The notes under the pieces: model-generated | Databases searched by the model: none | What the model saw: the letters and a program-made list of their open reading frames with translations, nothing else | Told to the model about the DNA's origin: nothing | Part shown: positions 10,806 through 23,870 of the stretch, piece by piece | How positions within the stretch are numbered: the first letter of the stretch is position 1 | How the letters are laid out: the number at the start of each line of letters is the position of its first letter | Assembly (NCBI GenBank): GCA_958496175.1 | Contig: OY292276.1 | Span: 59,409,080-59,473,079 of the forward strand | Source of the DNA: Sisyra terminalis | Taxonomy: Eukaryota; Arthropoda; Insecta; Neuroptera; Sisyridae | DNA: 64,000 bases | Direction: 5' to 3' | Program-made: the position numbers and the translations under genes

Positions 10806-12815
10806 ATGCAATTGTTGAAGAAGCCACATTCGTCTCTCCCTCTTAGTGGGAAGTGTTCATCCCTCAAACTGCCTGTTCATCCCTTAAACGTGGTTTGTTT
10901 GGGGAAAAATTTGCACAGCATGTACAGTAGGACTTATACTTTCGATTGGCACCCTAAAAAAGAAATTTTCAAATTTGACCGTTTTCGAGAAAAATCAACG
11001 ATGGTTAACCCACGGTTTTTTTTGGCGAAAAATCTTTTTGTCTCGAAATCGAAAAAGATTGTTATATCATCGTTCTATACATCGTTTCGAACCCGAAACT
11101 GCCTTTGGTTCGAAAATCATCCCTTATATAACGATGGTACATGCAATTGTTGAAGAAGCCACATTCGTCTCTCCCTCTTAGTGGGAAGTGTTCATCCCTC
11201 AAACTGCCTGTTCATCCCTTAAACGTGGTTTGTTTGGGGAAAAATTTGCACAGCATGTACAGTAGGACTTATACTTTCGATTGGCACCCTAAAAAAGAAA
11301 TTTTCAAATTTGACCGTTTTCGAGAAAAATCAACGATGGTTAACCCACGGTTTTTTTTGGCGAAAAATCTTTTTGTCTCGAAATCGAAAAAGATTGTTAT
11401 ATCATCGTTCTATACATCGTTACGAACCCGAAACTGCCTTTGGTTCGAAAATCATCCCTTATATAACGATGGTACATGCAATTGTTGAAGAAGCCACATT
11501 CGTCTCTCCCTCTTAGTGGGAAGTGTTCATCCCTCAAACTGCCTGTTCATCCCTTAAACGTGGTTTGTTTGGGGAAAAATTTGCACAGCATGTACAGTAG
11601 GACTTATACTTTCGATTGGCACCCTAAAAAAGAAATTTTCAAATTTGACCGTTTTCGAGAAAAATCAACGATGGTTAACCCACGGTTTTTTTTGGCGAAA
11701 AATCTTTTTGTCTCGAAATCGAAAAAGATTGTTATATCATCGTTCTATACATCGTTACGAACCCGAAACTGCCTTTGGTTCGAAAATCATCCCTTATATA
11801 ACGATGGTACATGCAATTGTTGAAGAAGCCACATTCGTCTCTCCCTCTTAGTGGGAAGTGTTCATCCCTCAAACTGCCTGTTCATCCCTTAAACGTGGTT
11901 TGTTTGGGGAAAAATTTGCACAGCATGTACAGTAGGACTTATACTTTCGATTGGCACCCTAAAAAAGAAATTTTCAAATTTGACCGTTTTCGAGAAAAAT
12001 CAACGATGGTTAACCCACGGTTTTTTTTGGCGAAAAATCTTTTTGTCTCGAAATCGAAAAAGATTGTTATATCATCGTTCTATACATCGTTACGAACCCG
12101 AAACTGCCTTTGGTTCGAAAATCATCCCTTATATAACGATGGTACATGCAATTGTTGAAGAAGCCACATTCGTCTCTCCCTCTTAGTGGGAAGAGTTCAT
12201 CCCTCAAACTGCCTGTTCATCCCTTAAACGTGGTTTGTTTGGGGAAAAATTTGCACAGCATGTACAGTAGGACTTATACTTTCGATTGGCACCCTAAAAA
12301 AGAAATTTTCAAATTTGACCGTTTTCGAGAAAAATCAACGATGGTTAACCCACGGTTTTTTTTGACCAAAAATTTTTTTGCCTCGAAACCGAAAAAAATT
12401 GTTATATCATCGTTCTAGACATTGTCACGAACCCGAAACTGCCTTTGGTTCGACAATCATCCCTTATATAACCAAGGTACAAGCAATTGTTGAAGAAGCC
12501 ACATTCGTCTCTCCCTCTTAGTGGGAAGTGTTCATCCCTCAAACTGCCTGTTCATCCCTTAAACGTGGTTTGTTTGGGGAAAAATTTGCACAGCATGTAC
12601 AGTAGGACTTATACTTTCGATTGGCACCCTAAAAAAGAAATTTTCAAATTTGACCGTTTTCGAGAAAAATCAACGATGGTTAACCCACGGTTTTTTTTGG
12701 CGAAAAATCTTTTTGTCTCGAAATCGAAAAAGATTGTTATATCATCGTTCTATACATCGTTACGAACCCGAAACTGCCTTTGGTTCGAAAATCATCCCTT
12801 ATATAACGATGGTAC
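10806..12815 (+). repeat. 6-unit higher-order block, second copy
   Basis: Repeats the marks of 8796-10805 at +2010 bp: A to T at 11087 and the type A unit at 12146, with the same start-base change at 12482. It differs from the first copy by lacking the 10706 change. The retained identity suggests a recent duplication. Confidence 0.85.
12146..12480 (+). repeat. type A diverged monomer, second copy
   Basis: It carries the same 14 substitutions as the unit at 10136, from T to A at 12194 through the tract 12365-12482. No private change was noticed, as expected for a recent block duplication. Confidence 0.9.
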
Positions 12816-13150
12816 ATGCAATTGTTGAAGAAGCCACATTCGTCTCTCCCTCTTAGTGGGAAGTGTTCATCCCTCAAACTGCCTGTTCATCCCTTAAACG
12901 TGGTTTGTTTGGGGAAAAATTTGCACAGCATGTACAGTAGGACTTATACTTTCGATTGGCACCCTAAAAAAGAAATTTTCAAATTTGACCGTTTTCGAGA
13001 AAAATCAACGATGGTTAACCCACGGTTTTTTTTGGCGAAAAATCTTTTTGTCTCGAAATCGAAAAAGATTGTTATATCATCGTTCTATACATCGTTACGA
13101 ACCCGAAACTGCCTTTGGTTCGAAAATCATCCCTTATATAACGATGGTAC

Positions 13151-13485
13151 ATGCAATTGTTGAAGAAGCCACATTCGTCTCTCCCTCTTAGTGGGAAGTG
13201 TTCATCCCTTACACGGCCTGTTCATCCCTTTAACGTGGTTTGTTTGGGGAAAAATTTGCACAGCATGTACAGAGGGACTTATACTTTCGTTTGGCATCCT
13301 AAAAAAAAAATTTTTTTATTTGACCATTTTCGTGAAAAATCAACGATGGTTAACCCACGGTTTTTTTTGGCGAAAAATCTTTTCGTCTCGAAATCGAAAA
13401 AGATTGTTATATCATCGTTCTATACATCGTTACGAACCCGAAACTGCCTTTGGTTCGAAAATCATCCCTTATATAACGATGGTAC
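13151..13485 (+). repeat. type B diverged monomer, complete tract
   Basis: Fifteen substitutions lie between 13210 and 13384 (monomer positions 60-234), with consensus on both sides. They include TTACACGG in place of TCAAACTG, AGAGGG in place of AGTAGG, and a run of ten A then seven T in place of the mixed A/T segment. The last diagnostic base is T to C at 13384. It is the only complete type B unit in the left part; three more units with the pattern and one nearer the right end lie beyond 53 kb. Confidence 0.9.
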
Positions 13486-14825
13486 ATGCAATTGTTGAAG
13501 AAGCCACATTCGTCTCTCCCTCTTAGTGGGAAGTGTTCATCCCTCAAACTGCCTGTTCATCCCTTAAACGTGGTTTGTTTGGGGAAAAATTTGCACAGCA
13601 TGTACAGTAGGACTTATACTTTCGATTGGCACCCTAAAAAAGAAATTTTCAAATTTGACCGTTTTCGAGAAAAATCAACGATGGTTAACCCACGGTTTTT
13701 TTTGGCGAAAAATCTTTTTGTCTCGAAATCGAAAAAGATTGTTATATCATCGTTCTATACATCGTTACGAACCCGAAACTGCCTTTGGTTCGAAAATCAT
13801 CCCTTATATAACGATGGTACATGCAATTGTTGAAGAAGCCACATTCGTCTCTCCCTCTTAGTGGGAAGTGTTCATCCCTCAAACTGCCTGTTCATCCCTT
13901 AAACGTGGTTTGTTTGGGGAAAAATTTGCACAGCATGTACAGTAGGACTTATACTTTCGATTGGCACCCTAAAAAAGAAATTTTCAAATTTGACCGTTTT
14001 CGAGAAAAATCAACGATGGTTAACCCACGGTTTTTTTTGGCGAAAAATCTTTTTGTCTCGAAATCGAAAAAGATTGTTATATCATCGTTCTATACATCGT
14101 TACGAACCCGAAACTGCCTTTGGTTCGAAAATCATCCCTTATATAACGATGGTACATGCAATTGTTGAAGAAGCCACATTCGTCTCTCCCTCTTAGTGGG
14201 AAGTGTTCATCCCTCAAACTGCCTGTTCATCCCTTAAACGTGGTTTGTTTGGGGAAAAATTTGCACAGCATGTACAGTAGGACTTATACTTTCGATTGGC
14301 ACCCTAAAAAAGAAATTTTCAAATTTGACCGTTTTCGAGAAAAATCAACGATGGTTAACCCACGGTTTTTTTTGGCGAAAAATCTTTTTGTCTCGAAATC
14401 GAAAAAGATTGTTATATCATCGTTCTATACATCGTTACGAACCCGAAACTGCCTTTGGTTCGAAAATCATCCCTTATATAACGATGGTACATGCAATTGT
14501 TGAAGAAGCCACATTCGTCTCTCCCTCTTAGTGGGAAGTGTTCATCCCTCAAACTGCCTGTTCATCCCTTAAACGTGGTTTGTTTGGGGAAAAATTTGCA
14601 CAGCATGTACAGTAGGACTTATACTTTCGATTGGCACCCTAAAAAAGAAATTTTCAAATTTGACCGTTTTCGAGAAAAATCAACGATGGTTAACCCACGG
14701 TTTTTTTTGGCGAAAAATCTTTTTGTCTCGAAATCGAAAAAGATTGTTATATCATCGTTCTATACATCGTTACGAACCCGAAACTGCCTTTGGTTCGAAA
14801 ATCATCCCTTATATAACGATGGTAC
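13486..14825 (+). repeat. four consensus units
   Basis: Four units with no difference noticed separate the type B unit from the marker mosaic to the right. Confidence 0.8.
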
Positions 14826-15160
14826 ATGCAATTGTTGAAGAAGCCACATTCGTCTCTCCCTCTTAGTGGGAAGTGTTCATCCCTCAAACTGCCTGTTCAT
14901 CCCTTAAACGTGGTTTGTTTGGGGAAAAATTTGCACAGCATGTACAGTAGGACTTATACTTTCGATTGGCACCCTAAAAAAGAAATTTTCAAATTTGACC
15001 GTTTTCGAGAAAAATCAACGATGGTTAACCCACGGTTTTTTTTGGCGAAAAATCTTTTTGTCTCGAAATCGAAAAAGATTGTTATATCATCGTTCTATAC
15101 ATCGTTACGAACCCGAAACTGCCTTTGGTTCGAAAATCATCCCTTATATAACGATGGTAT

Positions 15161-15495
15161 ATGCAATTGTTGAAGAAGCCACATTCGTCTCTCCCTCTTA
15201 GTGGGAAGTGTTCATCCCTCAAACTGCCTGTTCATCCCTTAAACGTGGTTTGTTTGGGGAAAAATTTGCACAGCATGTACAGTAGGACTTATACTTTCGA
15301 TTGGCACCCTAAATAAGAAATTTTCAAATTTGACCGTTTTCGAGAAAAATCAACGATGGTTAACCCACGGTTTTTTTTGGCGAAAAATCTTTTTGTCTCG
15401 AAATCGAAAAAGATTGTTATATCATCGTTCTATACATCGTTACGAACCCGAAACTGCCTTTGGTTCGAAAATCATCCCTTATATAACGATGGTAT
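15161..15495 (+). repeat. monomer with in-frame stop change
   Basis: A to T at 15314 (monomer position 154) turns AAAAAAG into AAATAAG and puts a TAA in the otherwise open frame of the monomer. It also carries the position-335 marker. A stop tolerated here fits a non-coding satellite. Confidence 0.8.
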
Positions 15496-18400
15496 ATGCA
15501 ATTGTTGAAGAAGCCACATTCGTCTCTCCCTCTTAGTGGGAAGTGTTCATCCCTCAAACTGCCTGTTCATCCCTTAAACGTGGTTTGTTTGGGGAAAAAT
15601 TTGCACAGCATGTACAGTAGGACTTATACTTTCGATTGGCACCCTAAAAAAGAAATTTTCAAATTTGACCGTTTTCGAGAAAAATCAACGATGGTTAACC
15701 CACGGTTTTTTTTGGCGAAAAATCTTTTTGTCTCGAAATCGAAAAAGATTGTTATATCATCGTTCTATACATCGTTACGAACCCGAAACTGCCTTTGGTT
15801 CGAAAATCATCCCTTATATAACGATGGTATATGCAATTGTTGAAGAAGCCACATTCGTCTCTCCCTCTTAGTGGGAAGTGTTCATCCCTCAAACTGCCTG
15901 TTCATCCCTTAAACGTGGTTTGTTTGGGGAAAAATTTGCACAGCATGTACAGTAGGACTTATACTTTCGATTGGCACCCTAAAAAAGAAATTTTCAAATT
16001 TGACCGTTTTCGAGAAAAATCAACGATGGTTAACCCACGGTTTTTTTTGGCGAAAAATCTTTTTGTCTCGAAATCGAAAAAGATTGTTATATCATCGTTC
16101 TATACATCGTTACGAACCCGAAACTGCCTTTGGTTCGAAAATCATCCCTTATATAACGATGGTACATGCAATTGTTGAAGAAGCCACATTCGTCTCTCCC
16201 TCTTAGTGGGAAGTGTTCATCCCTCAAACTGCCTGTTCATCCCTTAAACGTGGTTTGTTTGGGGAAAAATTTGCACAGCATGTACAGTAGGACTTATACT
16301 TTCGATTGGCACCCTAAAAAAGAAATTTTCAAATTTGACCGTTTTCGAGAAAAATCAACGATGGTTAACCCACGGTTTTTTTTGGCGAAAAATCTTTTTG
16401 TCTCGAAATCGAAAAAGATTGTTATATCATCGTTCTATACATCGTTACGAACCCGAAACTGCCTTTGGTTCGAAAATCATCCCTTATATAACGATGGTAC
16501 ATGCAATTGTTGAAGAAGCCACATTCGTCTCTCCCTCTTAGTGGGAAGTGTTCATCCCTCAAACTGCCTGTTCATCCCTTAAACGTGGTTTGTTTGGGGA
16601 AAAATTTGCACAGCATGTACAGTAGGACTTATACTTTCGATTGGCACCCTAAAAAAGAAATTTTCAAATTTGACCGTTTTCGAGAAAAATCAACGATGGT
16701 TAACCCACGGTTTTTTTTGGCGAAAAATCTTTTTGTCTCGAAATCGAAAAAGATTGTTATATCATCGTTCTATACATCGTTACGAACCCGAAACTGCCTT
16801 TGGTTCGAAAATCATCCCTTATATAACGATGGTACATGCAATTGTTGAAGAAGCCACATTCGTCTCTCCCTCTTAGTGGGAAGTGTTCATCCCTCAAACT
16901 GCCTGTTCATCCCTTAAACGTGGTTTGTTTGGGGAAAAATTTGCACAGCATGTACAGTAGGACTTATACTTTCGATTGGCACCCTAAAAAAGAAATTTTC
17001 AAATTTGACCGTTTTCGAGAAAAATCAACGATGGTTAACCCACGGTTTTTTTTGGCGAAAAATCTTTTTGTCTCGAAATCGAAAAAGATTGTTATATCAT
17101 CGTTCTATACATCGTTACGAACCCGAAACTGCCTTTGGTTCGAAAATCATCCCTTATATAACGATGGTATATGCAATTGTTGAAGAAGCCACATTCGTCT
17201 CTCCCTCTTAGTGGGAAGTGTTCATCCCTCAAACTGCCTGTTCATCCCTTAAACGTGGTTTGTTTGGGGAAAAATTTGCACAGCATGTACAGTAGGACTT
17301 ATACTTTCGATTGGCACCCTAAAAAAGAAATTTTCAAATTTGACCGTTTTCGAGAAAAATCAACGATGGTTAACCCACGGTTTTTTTTGGCGAAAAATCT
17401 TTTTGTCTCGAAATCGAAAAAGATTGTTATATCATCGTTCTATACATCGTTACGAACCCGAAACTGCCTTTGGTTCGAAAATCATCCCTTATATAACGAT
17501 GGTACATGCAATTGTTGAAGAAGCCACATTCGTCTCTCCCTCTTAGTGGGAAGTGTTCATCCCTCAAACTGCCTGTTCATCCCTTAAACGTGGTTTGTTT
17601 GGGGAAAAATTTGCACAGCATGTACAGTAGGACTTATACTTTCGATTGGCACCCTAAAAAAGAAATTTTCAAATTTGACCGTTTTCGAGAAAAATCAACG
17701 ATGGTTAACCCACGGTTTTTTTTGGCGAAAAATCTTTTTGTCTCGAAATCGAAAAAGATTGTTATATCATCGTTCTATACATCGTTACGAACCCGAAACT
17801 GCCTTTGGTTCGAAAATCATCCCTTATATAACGATGGTATATGCAATTGTTGAAGAAGCCACATTCGTCTCTCCCTCTTAGTGGGAAGTGTTCATCCCTC
17901 AAACTGCCTGTTCATCCCTTAAACGTGGTTTGTTTGGGGAAAAATTTGCACAGCATGTACAGTAGGACTTATACTTTCGATTGGCACCCTAAAAAAGAAA
18001 TTTTAAAATTTGACCGTTTTCGAGAAAAATCAACGATGGTTAACCCACGGTTTTTTTTGGCGAAAAATCTTTTTGTCTCGAAATCGAAAAAGATTGTTAT
18101 ATCATCGTTCTATACATCGTTACGAACCCGAAACTGCCTTTGGTTCGAAAATCATCCCTTATATAACGATGGTATATGCAATTGTTGAAGAAGCCACATT
18201 CGTCTCTCCCTCTTAGTGGGAAGTGTTCATCCCTCAAACTGCCTGTTCATCCCTTAAACGTGGTTTGTTTGGGGAAAAATTTGCACAGCATGTACAGTAG
18301 GACTTATACTTTCGATTGGCACCCTAAAAAAGAAATTTTCAAATTTGACCGTTTTCGAGAAAAATCAACGATGGTTAACCCACGGTTTTTTTTGGCGAAA

Positions 18401-20855
18401 AATCTTTTTGTCTCGAAATCGAAAAAGATTGTTATATCATCGTTCTATACATCGTTACGAACCCGAAACTGCCTTTGGTTCGAAAATCATCCCTTATATA
18501 ACGATGGTACATGCAATTGTTGAAGAAGCCACATTCGTCTCTCCCTCTTAGTGGGAAGTGTTCATCCCTCAAACTGCCTGTTCATCCCTTAAACGTGGTT
18601 TGTTTGGGGAAAAATTTGCACAGCATGTACAGTAGGACTTATACTTTCGATTGGCACCCTAAAAAAGAAATTTTCAAATTTGACCGTTTTCGAGAAAAAT
18701 CAACGATGGTTAACCCACGGTTTTTTTTGGCGAAAAATCTTTTTGTCTCGAAATCGAAAAAGATTGTTATATCATCGTTCTATACATCGTTACGAACCCG
18801 AAACTGCCTTTGGTTCGAAAATCATCCCTTATATAACGATGGTACATGCAATTGTTGAAGAAGCCACATTCGTCTCTCCCTCTTAGTGGGAAGTGTTCAT
18901 CCCTCAAACTGCCTGTTCATCCCTTAAACGTGGTTTGTTTGGGGAAAAATTTGCACAGCATGTACAGTAGGACTTATACTTTCGATTGGCACCCTAAAAA
19001 AGAAATTTTCAAATTTGACCGTTTTCGAGAAAAATCAACGATGGTTAACCCACGGTTTTTTTTGGCGAAAAATCTTTTTGTCTCGAAATCGAAAAAGATT
19101 GTTATATCATCGTTCTATACATCGTTACGAACCCGAAACTGCCTTTGGTTCGAAAATCATCCCTTATATAACGATGGTACATGCAATTGTTGAAGAAGCC
19201 ACATTCGTCTCTCCCTCTTAGTGGGAAGTGTTCATCCCTCAAACTGCCTGTTCATCCCTTAAACGTGGTTTGTTTGGGGAAAAATTTGCACAGCATGTAC
19301 AGTAGGACTTATACTTTCGATTGGCACCCTAAAAAAGAAATTTTAAAATTTGACCGTTTTCGAGAAAAATCAACGATGGTTAACCCACGGTTTTTTTTGG
19401 CGAAAAATCTTTTTGTCTCGAAATCGAAAAAGATTGTTATATCATCGTTCTATACATCGTTACGAACCCGAAACTGCCTTTGGTTCGAAAATCATCCCTT
19501 ATATAACGATGGTATATGCAATTGTTGAAGAAGCCACATTCGTCTCTCCCTCTTAGTGGGAAGTGTTCATCCCTCAAACTGCCTGTTCATCCCTTAAACG
19601 TGGTTTGTTTGGGGAAAAATTTGCACAGCATGTACAGTAGGACTTATACTTTCGATTGGCACCCTAAAAAAGAAATTTTCAAATTTGACCGTTTTCGAGA
19701 AAAATCAACGATGGTTAACCCACGGTTTTTTTTGGCGAAAAATCTTTTTGTCTCGAAATCGAAAAAGATTGTTATATCATCGTTCTATACATCGTTACGA
19801 ACCCGAAACTGCCTTTGGTTCGAAAATCATCCCTTATATAACGATGGTACATGCAATTGTTGAAGAAGCCACATTCGTCTCTCCCTCTTAGTGGGAAGTG
19901 TTCATCCCTCAAACTGCCTGTTCATCCCTTAAACGTGGTTTGTTTGGGGAAAAATTTGCACAGCATGTACAGTAGGACTTATACTTTCGATTGGCACCCT
20001 AAAAAAGAAATTTTCAAATTTGACCGTTTTCGAGAAAAATCAACGATGGTTAACCCACGGTTTTTTTTGGCGAAAAATCTTTTTGTCTCGAAATCGAAAA
20101 AGATTGTTATATCATCGTTCTATACATCGTTACGAACCCGAAACTGCCTTTGGTTCGAAAATCATCCCTTATATAACGATGGTATATGCAATTGTTGAAG
20201 AAGCCACATTCGTCTCTCCCTCTTAGTGGGAAGTGTTCATCCCTCAAACTGCCTGTTCATCCCTTAAACGTGGTTTGTTTGGGGAAAAATTTGCACAGCA
20301 TGTACAGTAGGACTTATACTTTCGATTGGCACCCTAAAAAAGAAATTTTCAAATTTGACCGTTTTCGAGAAAAATCAACGATGGTTAACCCACGGTTTTT
20401 TTTGGCGAAAAATCTTTTTGTCTCGAAATCGAAAAAGATTGTTATATCATCGTTCTATACATCGTTACGAACCCGAAACTGCCTTTGGTTCGAAAATCAT
20501 CCCTTATATAACGATGGTACATGCAATTGTTGAAGAAGCCACATTCGTCTCTCCCTCTTAGTGGGAAGTGTTCATCCCTCAAACTGCCTGTTCATCCCTT
20601 AAACGTGGTTTGTTTGGGGAAAAATTTGCACAGCATGTACAGTAGGACTTATACTTTCGATTGGCACCCTAAAAAAGAAATTTTCAAATTTGACCGTTTT
20701 CGAGAAAAATCAACGATGGTTAACCCACGGTTTTTTTTGGCGAAAAATCTTTTTGTCTCGAAATCGAAAAAGATTGTTATATCATCGTTCTATACATCGT
20801 TACGAACCCGAAACTGCCTTTGGTTCGAAAATCATCCCTTATATAACGATGGTAC

Positions 20856-21190
20856 ATGCAATTGTTGAAGAAGCCACATTCGTCTCTCCCTCTTAGTGGG
20901 AAGTGTTCATCCCTCAAACTGCCTGTTCATCCCTTAAACGTGGTTTGTTTGGGGAAAAATTTGCACAGCATGTACAGTAGGACTTAAACTTTCGATTGGC
21001 ACCCTAAAAAAGAAATTTTCAAATTTGACCGTTTTCGAGAAAAATCAACGATGGTTAACCCACGGTTTTTTTTGGCGAAAAATTTTTTTGTCTCGAAATC
21101 GAAAAAGATTGTTATATCATCGTTCTATACATCGTTACGAACCCGAAACTGCCTTTGGTTCGAAAATCATCCCTTATATAACGATGGTAT
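20856..21190 (+). repeat. monomer with two private substitutions
   Basis: T to A at 20987 creates a TAA in the long frame. C to T at 21084 (position 229) changes one arm of the 9-bp stem without a matching change in the other arm. The unit also carries the position-335 marker. Confidence 0.8.
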
Positions 21191-23870
21191 ATGCAATTGT
21201 TGAAGAAGCCACATTCGTCTCTCCCTCTTAGTGGGAAGTGTTCATCCCTCAAACTGCCTGTTCATCCCTTAAACGTGGTTTGTTTGGGGAAAAATTTGCA
21301 CAGCATGTACAGTAGGACTTATACTTTCGATTGGCACCCTAAAAAAGAAATTTTAAAATTTGACCGTTTTCGAGAAAAATCAACGATGGTTAACCCACGG
21401 TTTTTTTTGGCGAAAAATCTTTTTGTCTCGAAATCGAAAAAGATTGTTATATCATCGTTCTATACATCGTTACGAACCCGAAACTGCCTTTGGTTCGAAA
21501 ATCATCCCTTATATAACGATGGTACATGCAATTGTTGAAGAAGCCACATTCGTCTCTCCCTCTTAGTGGGAAGTGTTCATCCCTCAAACTGCCTGTTCAT
21601 CCCTTAAACGTGGTTTGTTTGGGGAAAAATTTGCACAGCATGTACAGTAGGACTTATACTTTCGATTGGCACCCTAAAAAAGAAATTTTCAAATTTGACC
21701 GTTTTCGAGAAAAATCAACGATGGTTAACCCACGGTTTTTTTTGGCGAAAAATCTTTTTGTCTCGAAATCGAAAAAGATTGTTATATCATCGTTCTATAC
21801 ATCGTTACGAACCCGAAACTGCCTTTGGTTCGAAAATCATCCCTTATATAACGATGGTATATGCAATTGTTGAAGAAGCCACATTCGTCTCTCCCTCTTA
21901 GTGGGAAGTGTTCATCCCTCAAACTGCCTGTTCATCCCTTAAACGTGGTTTGTTTGGGGAAAAATTTGCACAGCATGTACAGTAGGACTTATACTTTCGA
22001 TTGGCACCCTAAAAAAGAAATTTTCAAATTTGACCGTTTTCGAGAAAAATCAACGATGGTTAACCCACGGTTTTTTTTGGCGAAAAATCTTTTTGTCTCG
22101 AAATCGAAAAAGATTGTTATATCATCGTTCTATACATCGTTACGAACCCGAAACTGCCTTTGGTTCGAAAATCATCCCTTATATAACGATGGTACATGCA
22201 ATTGTTGAAGAAGCCACATTCGTCTCTCCCTCTTAGTGGGAAGTGTTCATCCCTCAAACTGCCTGTTCATCCCTTAAACGTGGTTTGTTTGGGGAAAAAT
22301 TTGCACAGCATGTACAGTAGGACTTATACTTTCGATTGGCACCCTAAAAAAGAAATTTTAAAATTTGACCGTTTTCGAGAAAAATCAACGATGGTTAACC
22401 CACGGTTTTTTTTGGCGAAAAATCTTTTTGTCTCGAAATCGAAAAAGATTGTTATATCATCGTTCTATACATCGTTACGAACCCGAAACTGCCTTTGGTT
22501 CGAAAATCATCCCTTATATAACGATGGTACATGCAATTGTTGAAGAAGCCACATTCGTCTCTCCCTCTTAGTGGGAAGTGTTCATCCCTCAAACTGCCTG
22601 TTCATCCCTTAAACGTGGTTTGTTTGGGGAAAAATTTGCACAGCATGTACAGTAGGACTTATACTTTCGATTGGCACCCTAAAAAAGAAATTTTAAAATT
22701 TGACCGTTTTCGAGAAAAATCAACGATGGTTAACCCACGGTTTTTTTTGGCGAAAAATCTTTTTGTCTCGAAATCGAAAAAGATTGTTATATCATCGTTC
22801 TATACATCGTTACGAACCCGAAACTGCCTTTGGTTCGAAAATCATCCCTTATATAACGATGGTATATGCAATTGTTGAAGAAGCCACATTCGTCTCTCCC
22901 TCTTAGTGGGAAGTGTTCATCCCTCAAACTGCCTGTTCATCCCTTAAACGTGGTTTGTTTGGGGAAAAATTTGCACAGCATGTACAGTAGGACTTATACT
23001 TTCGATTGGCACCCTAAAAAAGAAATTTTCAAATTTGACCGTTTTCGAGAAAAATCAACGATGGTTAACCCACGGTTTTTTTTGGCGAAAAATCTTTTTG
23101 TCTCGAAATCGAAAAAGATTGTTATATCATCGTTCTATACATCGTTACGAACCCGAAACTGCCTTTGGTTCGAAAATCATCCCTTATATAACGATGGTAC
23201 ATGCAATTGTTGAAGAAGCCACATTCGTCTCTCCCTCTTAGTGGGAAGTGTTCATCCCTCAAACTGCCTGTTCATCCCTTAAACGTGGTTTGTTTGGGGA
23301 AAAATTTGCACAGCATGTACAGTAGGACTTATACTTTCGATTGGCACCCTAAAAAAGAAATTTTAAAATTTGACCGTTTTCGAGAAAAATCAACGATGGT
23401 TAACCCACGGTTTTTTTTGGCGAAAAATCTTTTTGTCTCGAAATCGAAAAAGATTGTTATATCATCGTTCTATACATCGTTACGAACCCGAAACTGCCTT
23501 TGGTTCGAAAATCATCCCTTATATAACGATGGTACATGCAATTGTTGAAGAAGCCACATTCGTCTCTCCCTCTTAGTGGGAAGTGTTCATCCCTCAAACT
23601 GCCTGTTCATCCCTTAAACGTGGTTTGTTTGGGGAAAAATTTGCACAGCATGTACAGTAGGACTTATACTTTCGATTGGCACCCTAAAAAAGAAATTTTC
23701 AAATTTGACCGTTTTCGAGAAAAATCAACGATGGTTAACCCACGGTTTTTTTTGGCGAAAAATCTTTTTGTCTCGAAATCGAAAAAGATTGTTATATCAT
23801 CGTTCTATACATCGTTACGAACCCGAAACTGCCTTTGGTTCGAAAATCATCCCTTATATAACGATGGTAT

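Noticed and set aside
13191..13526. 111-codon frame unique to type B units
   Set aside because: It arises where the type B tract creates an ATG and removes a stop in an alternative frame; it tracks the tract and not any coding constraint.
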